Source of the DNA: a virus
DNA: 36,642 nucleotides
IMG/VR virus record: IMGVR_UViG_3300027763_000128
Span: 1-36,642 of that record
Reading direction: 5' to 3' (one strand)
The translations under genes and the position numbers were made by a program. Shown piece by piece: positions 30,540 to 36,642 of this stretch; position 1 is the first letter of the stretch; the number at the start of each line of letters is the position of its first letter. Below the pieces are notes generated by a model, which worked only from the letters and a program-made list of their open reading frames with translations, was not told the origin of the DNA and ran no database searches.

Positions 30540-30782
30540 TTATTTGTTTTTTAAAGAGGCAAAACCTTTAGTAATTAAAATAGTAGCTATGTCGAATGAA
30601 ACCTTGTACTCCTTATCCTTTACAAGTCCACCTAAACCTAATCCGATGATTGTTTGGTCTCCTTTTAAAATAGGAAGTTCTGCGATTGGTTGTTGTTCTT
30701 CAACGACTGGTTGTTCTTCAACGATAGGAGTATCTAATACATCCAATTCTTCTATTACTTTATTTACTTTAGATTTTGCCAT
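30540..30782 (-). CDS. Small head-region protein
   Basis: 80 residues beginning MAKSKVNKVIEELDVLDTPI. Acidic, Pro/Glu/Gln-rich N-terminal half (EEQPVVEEQQPIAELP), then a compact GLGGLVKDKEYKVSFDIATI. Typical of short genes next to the capsid gene, possibly a head fibre or decoration component. One base from the next gene. Confidence 0.6.
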   Translation of the reverse strand: MAKSKVNKVIEELDVLDTPIVEEQPVVEEQQPIAELPILKGDQTIIGLGLGGLVKDKEYKVSFDIATILITKGFASLKNK

Positions 30783-30793
30783 TGTTATTTAAT

Positions 30794-32134
30794 TTATGCT
30801 AATGAGATTGAAGATAAAGCTGCGATAGCTGTTGCGAAATCACCATATACGATTGTACCTATATCGTTAGCAGATGCAAACTGAACAAGACGTGCCTCAA
30901 CGATAAGTGTCATCAAGTTATTGATTGGATCATCACCTGATGGAGTTAAACGGATATTTAAGTTTTCTCTGAACAATACGTTCAATGTTGTCATATCACC
31001 ACCTAAGTAATAACCTGTTGTAATGGCAGGAGTAGCATATACATTCATACCTGCAATGTTCAACGTACGGTTCATACCGCCAATAGACCAATCCATATAA
31101 TCTTTGTACAATGGTTCGCCTGTTGTTGATTTCAATCCGAAGATTTTGTTCAATGTATCAGGGTGAACAAAGATTGCGTTAGGTGTACCGAAAGCAAGAC
31201 CTGTTTGATTTGCTACTGCATTGATAACATCAATTTCGTTAGCGTAAGGAATGCTATTAGCTAAACCACCTGCTGCAAATGAACTTGCCCATTGTGTAGC
31301 ACCTTTTATTTGTGGAGTTGAACCTGTACCTGAGAATAATTGATTCTCAATAACAACACTAACACGCTTCAACATAGAGTTTTGGATAAAACTTGTCAAT
31401 TGAGGCAAGTCAGCCAACATTTCCGTAGAAACTTTAGAATAAACGGCAATTTTTTCTACCTTCTGAGTTTTCTCCAAATAGAGAACAGAAATCATAGTTT
31501 TTGTTGACGCTTCAGCAATCATTACAGGAACACCATCTTCAGTAGTTTCTTCAATCCACATTGCATAACGTGTATTGATTGTGCCTGTTGTAACAGATTG
31601 TAAATACTGCTCTGGTCTGCGTCTAATAGGACTAACAATACCAGTATTTTGCATCAAGCTACCATAAGTACCTGTTGATAAGATAGTAGTAGCTTCCGTG
31701 ATGTTAGTTGTAGAAACAGCACCTTTAACTTCAAACTCCAAGTCTTGACCTTTACGAAGACCGCCTTGAGAACGTACTTCTTCAAGTGTAGATGCTTGTG
31801 CTTCCAATGCTTGTTTCAAAGATTCTGCAAAGGTAGCAGGTTCTGCGTTAGGTACTAACTTACTTGCTTCGATACGGCTAATAGCCAATCCTTGCGCTTG
31901 TAATGTCTTAGCCATAGCTTTGATAGTCTCTTGCTCTTTAAGTTGTGCAAGGGCATCTTCTAAGGCTTTAGCGGTAGCTTCTTCGTTCTCCGAAGTTTGT
32001 TTAGCTAATGCTGAATCAATTTGAGACTTTACTGTTCTCATCAGGGTCTTTTCAGTTTCAGGCAAATCTTTAATGCTTTCTTCAAACTGGGCTAGTATAG
32101 CAGCGTCTTGTGCTGCCTTTTCTACTTTTGTCAT
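30794..32134 (-). CDS. Major capsid protein (HK97 fold)
   Basis: 446 residues. Residues about 1-125 form a charged coiled coil (EESIKDLPETEKTLMRTVKS, LAQLKEQETIKAMAKTLQAQ), a delta/scaffold domain that the protease would remove. The rest is HK97-type: N-arm (TTILSTGTYGSLMQNTGIVS), E-loop region, P-domain helix (QLTSFIQNSMLKRVSVVIEN) and A-domain (AIFVHPDTLNKIFGLKSTTG). Preceded by protease and portal, as usual. Confidence 0.85.
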   Translation of the reverse strand: MTKVEKAAQDAAILAQFEESIKDLPETEKTLMRTVKSQIDSALAKQTSENEEATAKALEDALAQLKEQETIKAMAKTLQAQGLAISRIEASKLVPNAEPATFAESLKQALEAQASTLEEVRSQGGLRKGQDLEFEVKGAVSTTNITEATTILSTGTYGSLMQNTGIVSPIRRRPEQYLQSVTTGTINTRYAMWIEETTEDGVPVMIAEASTKTMISVLYLEKTQKVEKIAVYSKVSTEMLADLPQLTSFIQNSMLKRVSVVIENQLFSGTGSTPQIKGATQWASSFAAGGLANSIPYANEIDVINAVANQTGLAFGTPNAIFVHPDTLNKIFGLKSTTGEPLYKDYMDWSIGGMNRTLNIAGMNVYATPAITTGYYLGGDMTTLNVLFRENLNIRLTPSGDDPINNLMTLIVEARLVQFASANDIGTIVYGDFATAIAALSSISLA

Positions 32135-32135
32135 T

Positions 32136-32963
32136 TTAAATGAATTTAATTTTTGAATAATCTTTGTTTCGTTCCGTTTGAGTGACCGTAGTCGGCTCTA
32201 TAATAGTCTGAGTGACTTTAGTCGGCTCAGTATATATTCGTGTTGCATCGTTACTGCCTCCTGCAATAACCATACTTCCTTCCTTGTGTATCTTCAACTC
32301 TTCTACACCAAAGAAGTATCCTTGTTCTTTAACTACATCGGCATTGGCTATCTCGCCTATACGACTATCGTAGTACTTCTTGTTCTCTGAATACATCTTA
32401 TCCGTTGAATCTATACCCATCTGCACCTTAACGTACTGCATACGGATACTATTCTCTAACTCAGGATCGGATTCAATCATATCCAATGCGGTCTTATTCG
32501 TAATCGTTGCCTTGTCTATCGCAAACACCAATGCTTCAGTCTTGCCTTGATAGTCTTTACCTACAATAGACCAATCAACAGGTTCAACCATCATCTCTAC
32601 GTTCTTCTTCGATGCAATGATGCCTGATAGTGATAGGTTATGGTCGGCACAATAGTAAACCTTGCCTTGTTGTTCCTTAACCGTCTTAGTGAAACAACCA
32701 TCAAAGTGAACGTCATCGTGGCTATCCATATACCTTGTAGTACTGATGATAGGATAGATATAGTTCTCCTTAGTAGCAAATCCTATGCCCTTAGTAGCTT
32801 CGTTAGTGTTGTGAGACTTACCAATCGTAGTAGACTTATCACAACCCTTGTATACGTTAGCCGTCTTAAACTCAATGATGTCCATCTCGGAATCCTTTAA
32901 TGCCTTAAACAACTCCTCTTTAGAAGTGAACGTGCGTGTTGGGAAATAGTGTGACTTAATCAT
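32136..32963 (-). CDS. Prohead maturation protease
   Basis: 275 residues. The protease core has MDSHDDVHFDGCFTKTV (78-94), the catalytic His in YYCADHNLSL (H108) and a probable catalytic Ser in ELENSIRMQYVKVQ (S172), as in U35-type phage proteases. It trims the capsid coiled coil during maturation. A longer C-terminal tail (Thr/Gln rich, KVTQTIIEPTTVTQTERNKD) holds a short repeated TTVTQT motif. The start overlaps the small gene at 32960-33145 by ATGA. Confidence 0.8.
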   Translation of the reverse strand: MIKSHYFPTRTFTSKEELFKALKDSEMDIIEFKTANVYKGCDKSTTIGKSHNTNEATKGIGFATKENYIYPIISTTRYMDSHDDVHFDGCFTKTVKEQQGKVYYCADHNLSLSGIIASKKNVEMMVEPVDWSIVGKDYQGKTEALVFAIDKATITNKTALDMIESDPELENSIRMQYVKVQMGIDSTDKMYSENKKYYDSRIGEIANADVVKEQGYFFGVEELKIHKEGSMVIAGGSNDATRIYTEPTKVTQTIIEPTTVTQTERNKDYSKIKFI

Positions 32964-33145
32964 TTTAATATCGTTTTATGCTCCTTGAGTGCTTTGAGTT
33001 TGAGTTCCGTTAGACGTTTGATTTCCTGTAACTGCTGCTTCGTTAGTGGTTGTTCCGCTACCTTGCGCTGTTGTTGTTGTGTTGCTTGTTCCATTGCTTG
33101 TATTATTAAAGAACTCAGGGTATTCTTGTCGTATCTGCCAAGCAT
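32960..33145 (-). CDS. Small helical protein overprinting the portal 3' end
   Basis: 61 residues beginning MLGRYDKNTLSSLIIQAMEQ, then a Gln/Lys/Leu-rich helix (KRLTELKLKALKEHKTILK). It is read in a different frame over the last 57 codons of the portal gene. Support: it reads as a sensible helical protein; its stop overlaps the protease start by ATGA; GC by codon position is about 54/26/41 percent by hand count, normal for a charged helical protein. The portal residues in the same DNA are low-complexity Asn/Thr/Gly/Ser/Gln. It may be a scaffold or protease cofactor. Confidence 0.6.
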   Translation of the reverse strand: MLGRYDKNTLSSLIIQAMEQATQQQQRKVAEQPLTKQQLQEIKRLTELKLKALKEHKTILK

Positions 33146-34463
33146 ACATATCGCTAAACGGCTCTGCTACTTCGTGATACCCTATACTTACTAAGAATTG
33201 ATTATACGTTGTACCATTGTTGTTGAACTCCAATGTTGCTGCTTCGATGTTTATCTTCCTTACCTCTGCTCTTGCCTTGATGTCATCTTGTAACGCTGCA
33301 ACGTGGTCGAAACAAGTCACATACTCAACACCATTGATATCACCATACAAACACTCGTTAAACTGAGTATCCATATTCTTACTCTCAGGGATGATGAAGT
33401 TCTGATACAACGTCTTACCTGCACTTGCACCATTAGTGAACGTAGTACCCTTATCCTTACCAAACAAGTCAAACGGATAACCCATACCATCGCATAGGAT
33501 GGCAGCGTTAGCGGTTCGTAACTCAACCATCTGCAACTCACTAACTGGATACATCATATGTTCCCACTTCAACGTGGCATCCGTGATGATAGTATCTTCT
33601 TGCCCATCACTTGTACCATAAGACTTGAACGCACGATGTAACTCTCTACGTTCCTTGCTGCCAATCGGTAACGTACTGATGGTATCTCTTGCTTGATTCG
33701 CTAAGATACCCAATGGTTTAGAGATGATACGACCTTCCGTCTTGTATGACTTGATAATGTTGTTAATAGGGAACTGCAACGATGATACCCTTGAGCAAGG
33801 TAGGTAACTATTATCTCTTAGAGGTGTTGTGTCCGTGAAGATATATACATCCTCCTTCTTGATGGTATACTTTACGTTATCTCTACGCAAGGTAACCGAT
33901 TCAATGAGGTTGCTGATGTTATCCGTGTACATCATATTACCCTTCTTGAACTTAATCTCCGTTGAATGTGGAGGAAGTACCCATAGTGCGCTTATCTCAG
34001 TACCAAACTCATATCCTTCAGGTATGATACGCAAGACAGGACAATAACCAAATGCCATTATGTAGAACTTCAACTGCGCCCTAAACGCTTCTCCGTTCTG
34101 CAATACATTAGGATGTTCCATCAAGGTTTGCCAACGCTTATCTTGACCTTTAACCTTGTTGCGTGTTGACTTAGATAACACTTCTACGATACCATTAACA
34201 TATGCGTTAGACTTGCTATGTAAGATTGCTCCGATTTGAGGACAATCCGTAACGGCTTTAATAATTTCTTGGTCTGATGATACGTTGAAGATGTTATCCG
34301 TAAGGTTCATATAGTCAGGGAAACTAAATTCGCCTGGTCTTGTACCTTCATCTAATCTTCCGTAGAACGGAGATAACCCTGTAACTGTCTTTAATGAAGA
34401 ATCACCTCCAAATAATGAAGGTGCTATACTCCTAATCTTTGTTAACAAACTTGACTTAGCCAA
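32976..34463 (-). CDS. Portal protein (HK97/SPP1-like)
   Basis: 495 residues. It forms the dodecameric ring through which DNA enters. Typical blocks include DCPQIGAILHSKSNAYVNGI near residue 75, LKFYIMAFGYCPVLRI, LWVLPPHST, ELQMVELRTANAAILCDGMG and PFDLFGKDKGTTFTNGASAG (the stem/wing region). From about residue 450 the tail is a low-complexity NTSNGTSNTTTTAQ-style region that carries a second gene in another frame. A promoter box is seen at 34510-34517. Confidence 0.85.
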   Translation of the reverse strand: MAKSSLLTKIRSIAPSLFGGDSSLKTVTGLSPFYGRLDEGTRPGEFSFPDYMNLTDNIFNVSSDQEIIKAVTDCPQIGAILHSKSNAYVNGIVEVLSKSTRNKVKGQDKRWQTLMEHPNVLQNGEAFRAQLKFYIMAFGYCPVLRIIPEGYEFGTEISALWVLPPHSTEIKFKKGNMMYTDNISNLIESVTLRRDNVKYTIKKEDVYIFTDTTPLRDNSYLPCSRVSSLQFPINNIIKSYKTEGRIISKPLGILANQARDTISTLPIGSKERRELHRAFKSYGTSDGQEDTIITDATLKWEHMMYPVSELQMVELRTANAAILCDGMGYPFDLFGKDKGTTFTNGASAGKTLYQNFIIPESKNMDTQFNECLYGDINGVEYVTCFDHVAALQDDIKARAEVRKINIEAATLEFNNNGTTYNQFLVSIGYHEVAEPFSDMYAWQIRQEYPEFFNNTSNGTSNTTTTAQGSGTTTNEAAVTGNQTSNGTQTQSTQGA

Positions 34464-34509
34464 CCTTTTGGTTTGAGGTTAATTTCTATGAGTTAGTCTC
34501 ATTTCCTTG

Positions 34510-34517
34510 CAAATATA
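34510..34517 (-). promoter_or_regulatory. Promoter -7 box (TATATTTG) before the portal gene
   Basis: Exact TAnnTTTG on the minus strand 46 bp before the portal start, in an AT-rich stretch. It may be an extra late promoter driving the portal-to-lysis genes. Confidence 0.5.
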
Positions 34518-34547
34518 ATAAATATTTACATTAACAAATCTTTTTTT

Positions 34548-34649
34548 TTATACTATTGACATAATACACCAAAATATAGTTAAAATTATCATAATTATAG
34601 TAATAATTACCATCAAATCCACCTTTGGTTCATCTAAGTTATATATCAT
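34548..34649 (-). CDS. Tiny membrane peptide between terL and portal
   Basis: 33 residues: MIYNLDEPKVDLM, then a single strongly hydrophobic segment (VIITIIMIILTIFWCIMSIV). It overlaps the end of the preceding small ORF. Because the DNA is very AT-rich, an Ile-rich reading frame could be accidental; the overlap with the upstream ORF is the only positive sign. Confidence 0.35.
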   Translation of the reverse strand: MIYNLDEPKVDLMVIITIIMIILTIFWCIMSIV

Positions 34650-34785
34650 CTTTCTCGTATTTACCACCAATAGTTAACTCATTAGTTAACTCATTATACT
34701 CAAACTCCTTCACTTCACGATTACCTTCACTACTGACGTAGTAACACTTCATCTCACCATTGGGTGCTTCTTCTATTGTATACAT
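34639..34785 (-). CDS. Small acidic hypothetical protein
   Basis: 48 residues beginning MYTIEEAPNGEMKCYYVSSE, acidic, with a partly repeated YNELTNELT. A start five codons upstream (34800) is also in frame. The ATG at 34785 comes four bases after a TATCTTTG box (34790-34797), the same layout as at terL, so I prefer it. Lies between terL and portal; unknown function. Confidence 0.5.
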   Translation of the reverse strand: MYTIEEAPNGEMKCYYVSSEGNREVKEFEYNELTNELTIGGKYEKDDI

Positions 34786-34789
34786 CCGC

Positions 34790-34797
34790 CAAAGATA
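34790..34797 (-). promoter_or_regulatory. Possible promoter -7 box (TATCTTTG)
   Basis: TAnnTTTG match on the minus strand four bases before the ATG at 34785. If used, the transcript starts at or near the start codon. It could equally be part of the longer reading frame from 34800. Confidence 0.35.
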
Positions 34798-34810
34798 CAT
34801 CAAACTTCCA

Positions 34811-36148
34811 TTAGAACCAATATCCGTGTACCTTGATGCAATATCTCATCGGATCGATTAGATGGTTATGAGCATCAATCGGCTTACCACTTGGCTTACC
34901 ATCCTTGTCCACCGCCCATACATACTGCGACAACTCAGCAATCAAGTTCGGTGAGTCATTCGTAACGTGAATCTTCATACTTAATAGCTTATCTATACCT
35001 GCCTTGATACTCTTATCAGGAGATGGTCTCATATTCCTAAACCCAAGCGATGCGTTCTCATACCTCTCCCTATCTTCCTCACTCAAGTACTTGGCTATAC
35101 CGAACCGCAACTCACGGATGGTATCAGGCTCGGCACAGTCAGCTACAATGAGTGTATCTTCCAACATACCCAAGTCCGATAGCTTCTTACCCAACTCTAC
35201 CAACGCAAGTGGCTCATAGTTCAACTCCTTAACGTAAACGTGGTCTCCTTTAACCTTCATCCATACGATACCAGCAGGTGATGCCGTACCGAAGTCCAAA
35301 CCATAGCACTCGGCATAGTCCAACTCCGCAAACTCTTCAGGTGTGATTATGTCATAGTTCTTGAATATCTGACCCTTCAAGCCTGTCGTAGAGTAACCCT
35401 TGATACTTGTCAAGTAGTGATGTAGGTTATACAAGTGCGACTCAGAGTCTCCATACGCTTCATACTGCCTAACGGTCTTATCAGGCAGGAACGTATTATC
35501 CTTGTAGTTACATTGTATCGTTACCAATCCGTGTACATCCTTCGGCACGAGCTTGAAGTACCCACTCCTTTCCGTATCTGTCAACTGAGGTTCATCCTCT
35601 TCGGTAATCGGTATAGCGTTGAAGTACCTACGCACGATCCAATGGTAGATGTCAGGTGTGTTCATAATAAAGATGATGTACGACCCACGCTTCCTGATAC
35701 TATCACTAAACGTGTTGAACTTATCTTCATCCCTTATATCTTCACCCTCCTCTATACACGCTATGTCTACGTTCGACACCGACTTCATATTCGCCTTCTT
35801 ATCTAACGTACTCGCCCTAAACCCCTTAGTGAACACCGCCATCTCGCCAGTCTTGTTGTTCTTGATACCATTCTCCAACCTTGAGAACTGCTTATCCAAC
35901 ACGGATTGCTTGTTAGCCGTATCCCATCTAAGTAGTACCTCGTTCAAGATACTCTCCTTAATGCCTTCCTTCTCATCACGCAACACTTGACAACGCTTAC
36001 CCTTGATGGCTGCGGAATAGGCTATAAACTTCGACACTTCATAAGTCTTACCGCCACCACGACCACCGATACAAACTACTATCTCAGTATCTTCAGCTAA
36101 CTCATACAAAGGTGCAAACTTGGGAGTTCTTTTAACTATTACGTCCAT
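34811..36148 (-). CDS. terL: Terminase large subunit (PBSX/Terminase_3 type)
   Basis: 445 residues. ATPase domain: Walker A GGRGGGKT (28-35), Walker B VDIACIEEGE (127-136), coupling motif MNTP (162-165). Nuclease domain of RNase H fold: GLDFGTAS (D285), LIVADCAE (D337) and HNHLIDPMRY (D432). It pumps and cuts concatemeric DNA at the portal. The start lies four bases after a TATATTTG promoter box, so its message may be leaderless. On the circle its upstream gene is terS, but about 410 bp away, an unusually long gap. Confidence 0.95.
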   Translation of the reverse strand: MDVIVKRTPKFAPLYELAEDTEIVVCIGGRGGGKTYEVSKFIAYSAAIKGKRCQVLRDEKEGIKESILNEVLLRWDTANKQSVLDKQFSRLENGIKNNKTGEMAVFTKGFRASTLDKKANMKSVSNVDIACIEEGEDIRDEDKFNTFSDSIRKRGSYIIFIMNTPDIYHWIVRRYFNAIPITEEDEPQLTDTERSGYFKLVPKDVHGLVTIQCNYKDNTFLPDKTVRQYEAYGDSESHLYNLHHYLTSIKGYSTTGLKGQIFKNYDIITPEEFAELDYAECYGLDFGTASPAGIVWMKVKGDHVYVKELNYEPLALVELGKKLSDLGMLEDTLIVADCAEPDTIRELRFGIAKYLSEEDRERYENASLGFRNMRPSPDKSIKAGIDKLLSMKIHVTNDSPNLIAELSQYVWAVDKDGKPSGKPIDAHNHLIDPMRYCIKVHGYWF

Positions 36149-36321
36149 AATGCAAATATACTATATTATGTAGTTATGTTGTTATATTAGAATGTTATGT
36201 ATGTGGTTATCTTATAAGACTCGTTATGTTACAAGGTACGTTACGTTATGTTATGTTATGTATGAGTGTTGTAAACATATTACGTTTTTTTATATATGTT
36301 CAAAATTTAGCACAAAAAGTA
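36149..36321. repeat. terL upstream region with GTTATG repeats, candidate packaging site
   Basis: Noncoding. GTTATGT/GTTATG occurs about seven times in 36173-36261, including three tandem overlapping copies at 36245-36260, mixed with GTTACG variants. It continues into the right terminal repeat, giving 36149-36590 with no gene. Direct repeats between terS and terL would suit a small-terminase binding (pac) site; this is inference. Confidence 0.5.
36153..36160 (-). promoter_or_regulatory. Promoter -7 box (TATATTTG) of terL
   Basis: Exact TAnnTTTG on the minus strand; four bases (CATT) separate it from the terL ATG at 36148. With the usual spacing the transcript would begin at the start codon itself. 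No clear -33 TTTG was found. Confidence 0.5.
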
Positions 36322-36642
36322 GGATAGGGGGATACCCCCACCCTCTTTTTCTTTTTACGTTGAACTTTCATTAACTAATTATTAACAATAGAGTCCCATA
36401 ACATACATTATGTTAAGTAGCATTTCAGCCTATGCGTTTTATCGTGATAGTATTACTATCATTCAAGATAGTACAACCACTCCCCTACCCTATCGACCTA
36501 TGCCATCACTATGTTTAAGGTAGTTTAAAATATTATATTTGATTTCCTTATAAGGGTAGGGGTATGTATTTATATATATATATTAATACATTATTCAAAG
36601 CTAATATTATCGATAACTACATTTGCGTTCACATCAACCTGA
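36322..36642. repeat. Right copy of the imperfect terminal direct repeat
   Basis: Matches 1-290 apart from a diverged block (36421-36509, 31 bp longer than at the left end) and synonymous changes in the terS end. Although the middle block differs, it still contains TCCCCTACCCT (36481-36491), which pairs with the downstream AGGGTAGGGG, so the inverted repeat is kept in both variants. Confidence 0.9.
36591..36642 (-). CDS. terS: Partial second copy of terS (C-terminal end)
   Basis: Encodes the last 16 residues and stop of the small terminase (QVDVNANVVIDNISFE), cut by the window edge. The protein sequence equals that at 239-289, but six of the codons differ, all synonymously. It is therefore the same gene from a related strain, not a functional duplicate. 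Confidence 0.85.
   Translation of the reverse strand, partial: QVDVNANVVIDNISFE

Noticed and set aside
36192-36374. Plus-strand frame over the terL upstream repeats
   Set aside because: It runs through tandem GTTATG DNA and the terminal repeat, with low-complexity product and no sensible neighbours.
1-36642. Recoding of TAG, as in some Bacteroidetes phages
   Set aside because: TAG serves as a plain stop in at least two genes (3014 and 14452), and the main genes have no internal TAG.
1-36642. CRISPR array, tRNA genes, integrase or attachment sites
   Set aside because: No regular repeat-spacer pattern, no cloverleaf-like sequence and no recombinase motif were seen by eye; the existing repeats are short and irregular.

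Overview
The window is essentially one complete genome of a tailed phage with siphovirus-type gene content: HK97-fold capsid genes, a tape measure protein, and no sheath. The host is most likely a member of the Bacteroidetes. Four things point to that host: low GC; Bacteroidetes-type -7 promoter boxes (TAnnTTTG) in several intergenic gaps; many protein families typical of Bacteroidetes phages (DUF3127-like SSB, Gp88, DUF3987 primase-helicase); and signal peptides ending in ...A|Q. TAG, TAA and TGA all act as stops, so the code is standard. I see no integrase, tRNA or CRISPR, and nothing that clearly indicates lysogeny.

All genes but one lie on the minus strand, so the functional order runs from high to low coordinates. 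The ends carry an imperfect direct repeat (1-290 and 36322-36642), so the map is circular or circularly permuted and the small terminase at 556-239 lies upstream of the large terminase at 36148-34811. The late module follows: TerL, two tiny ORFs, portal (overprinted by a small gene), prohead protease, major capsid, connectors, tail tube, tail assembly proteins, tape measure, two large distal tail proteins, an Mtd-like fibre, a repeat-rich fibre, a secreted protein, a LamG lectin, and a lysis cassette (membrane proteins, GH24 lysozyme, holin). It ends at a long hairpin at 14004-14029.

The early/middle module (about 14.0 to 0.6 kb) holds a metallophosphoesterase, many small unknown genes, a single-strand annealing protein with a YqaJ-like exonuclease, two repeat/HTH proteins including a free-standing DnaA domain IV, a DUF3127 SSB, a 754-residue primase-helicase, a VRR-NUC nuclease, an HNH endonuclease and a Gp88 protein. 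It ends at a terminator at 603-628. The only plus-strand gene (2283-2495) is a possible ribbon-helix-helix regulator flanked by repeat-rich noncoding DNA.

The most striking noncoding feature is at 5042-5326, directly downstream of the primase-helicase. Eleven copies of the octamer TGCGACAT in both orientations, many 10-13 bp apart, lie next to a perfect DnaA box and an AT-rich stretch. This is a strong candidate replication origin in a phage that also encodes a DnaA-type DNA-binding domain. A second unusual element is a 21-bp repeat placed exactly 11 nt before the start codons of two neighbouring genes, one of them the SSB. Other notable points are four signal-peptide proteins inside the structural module, an HNH endonuclease fused to a small phage gene, and a recurring ACACA leader just before early start codons.
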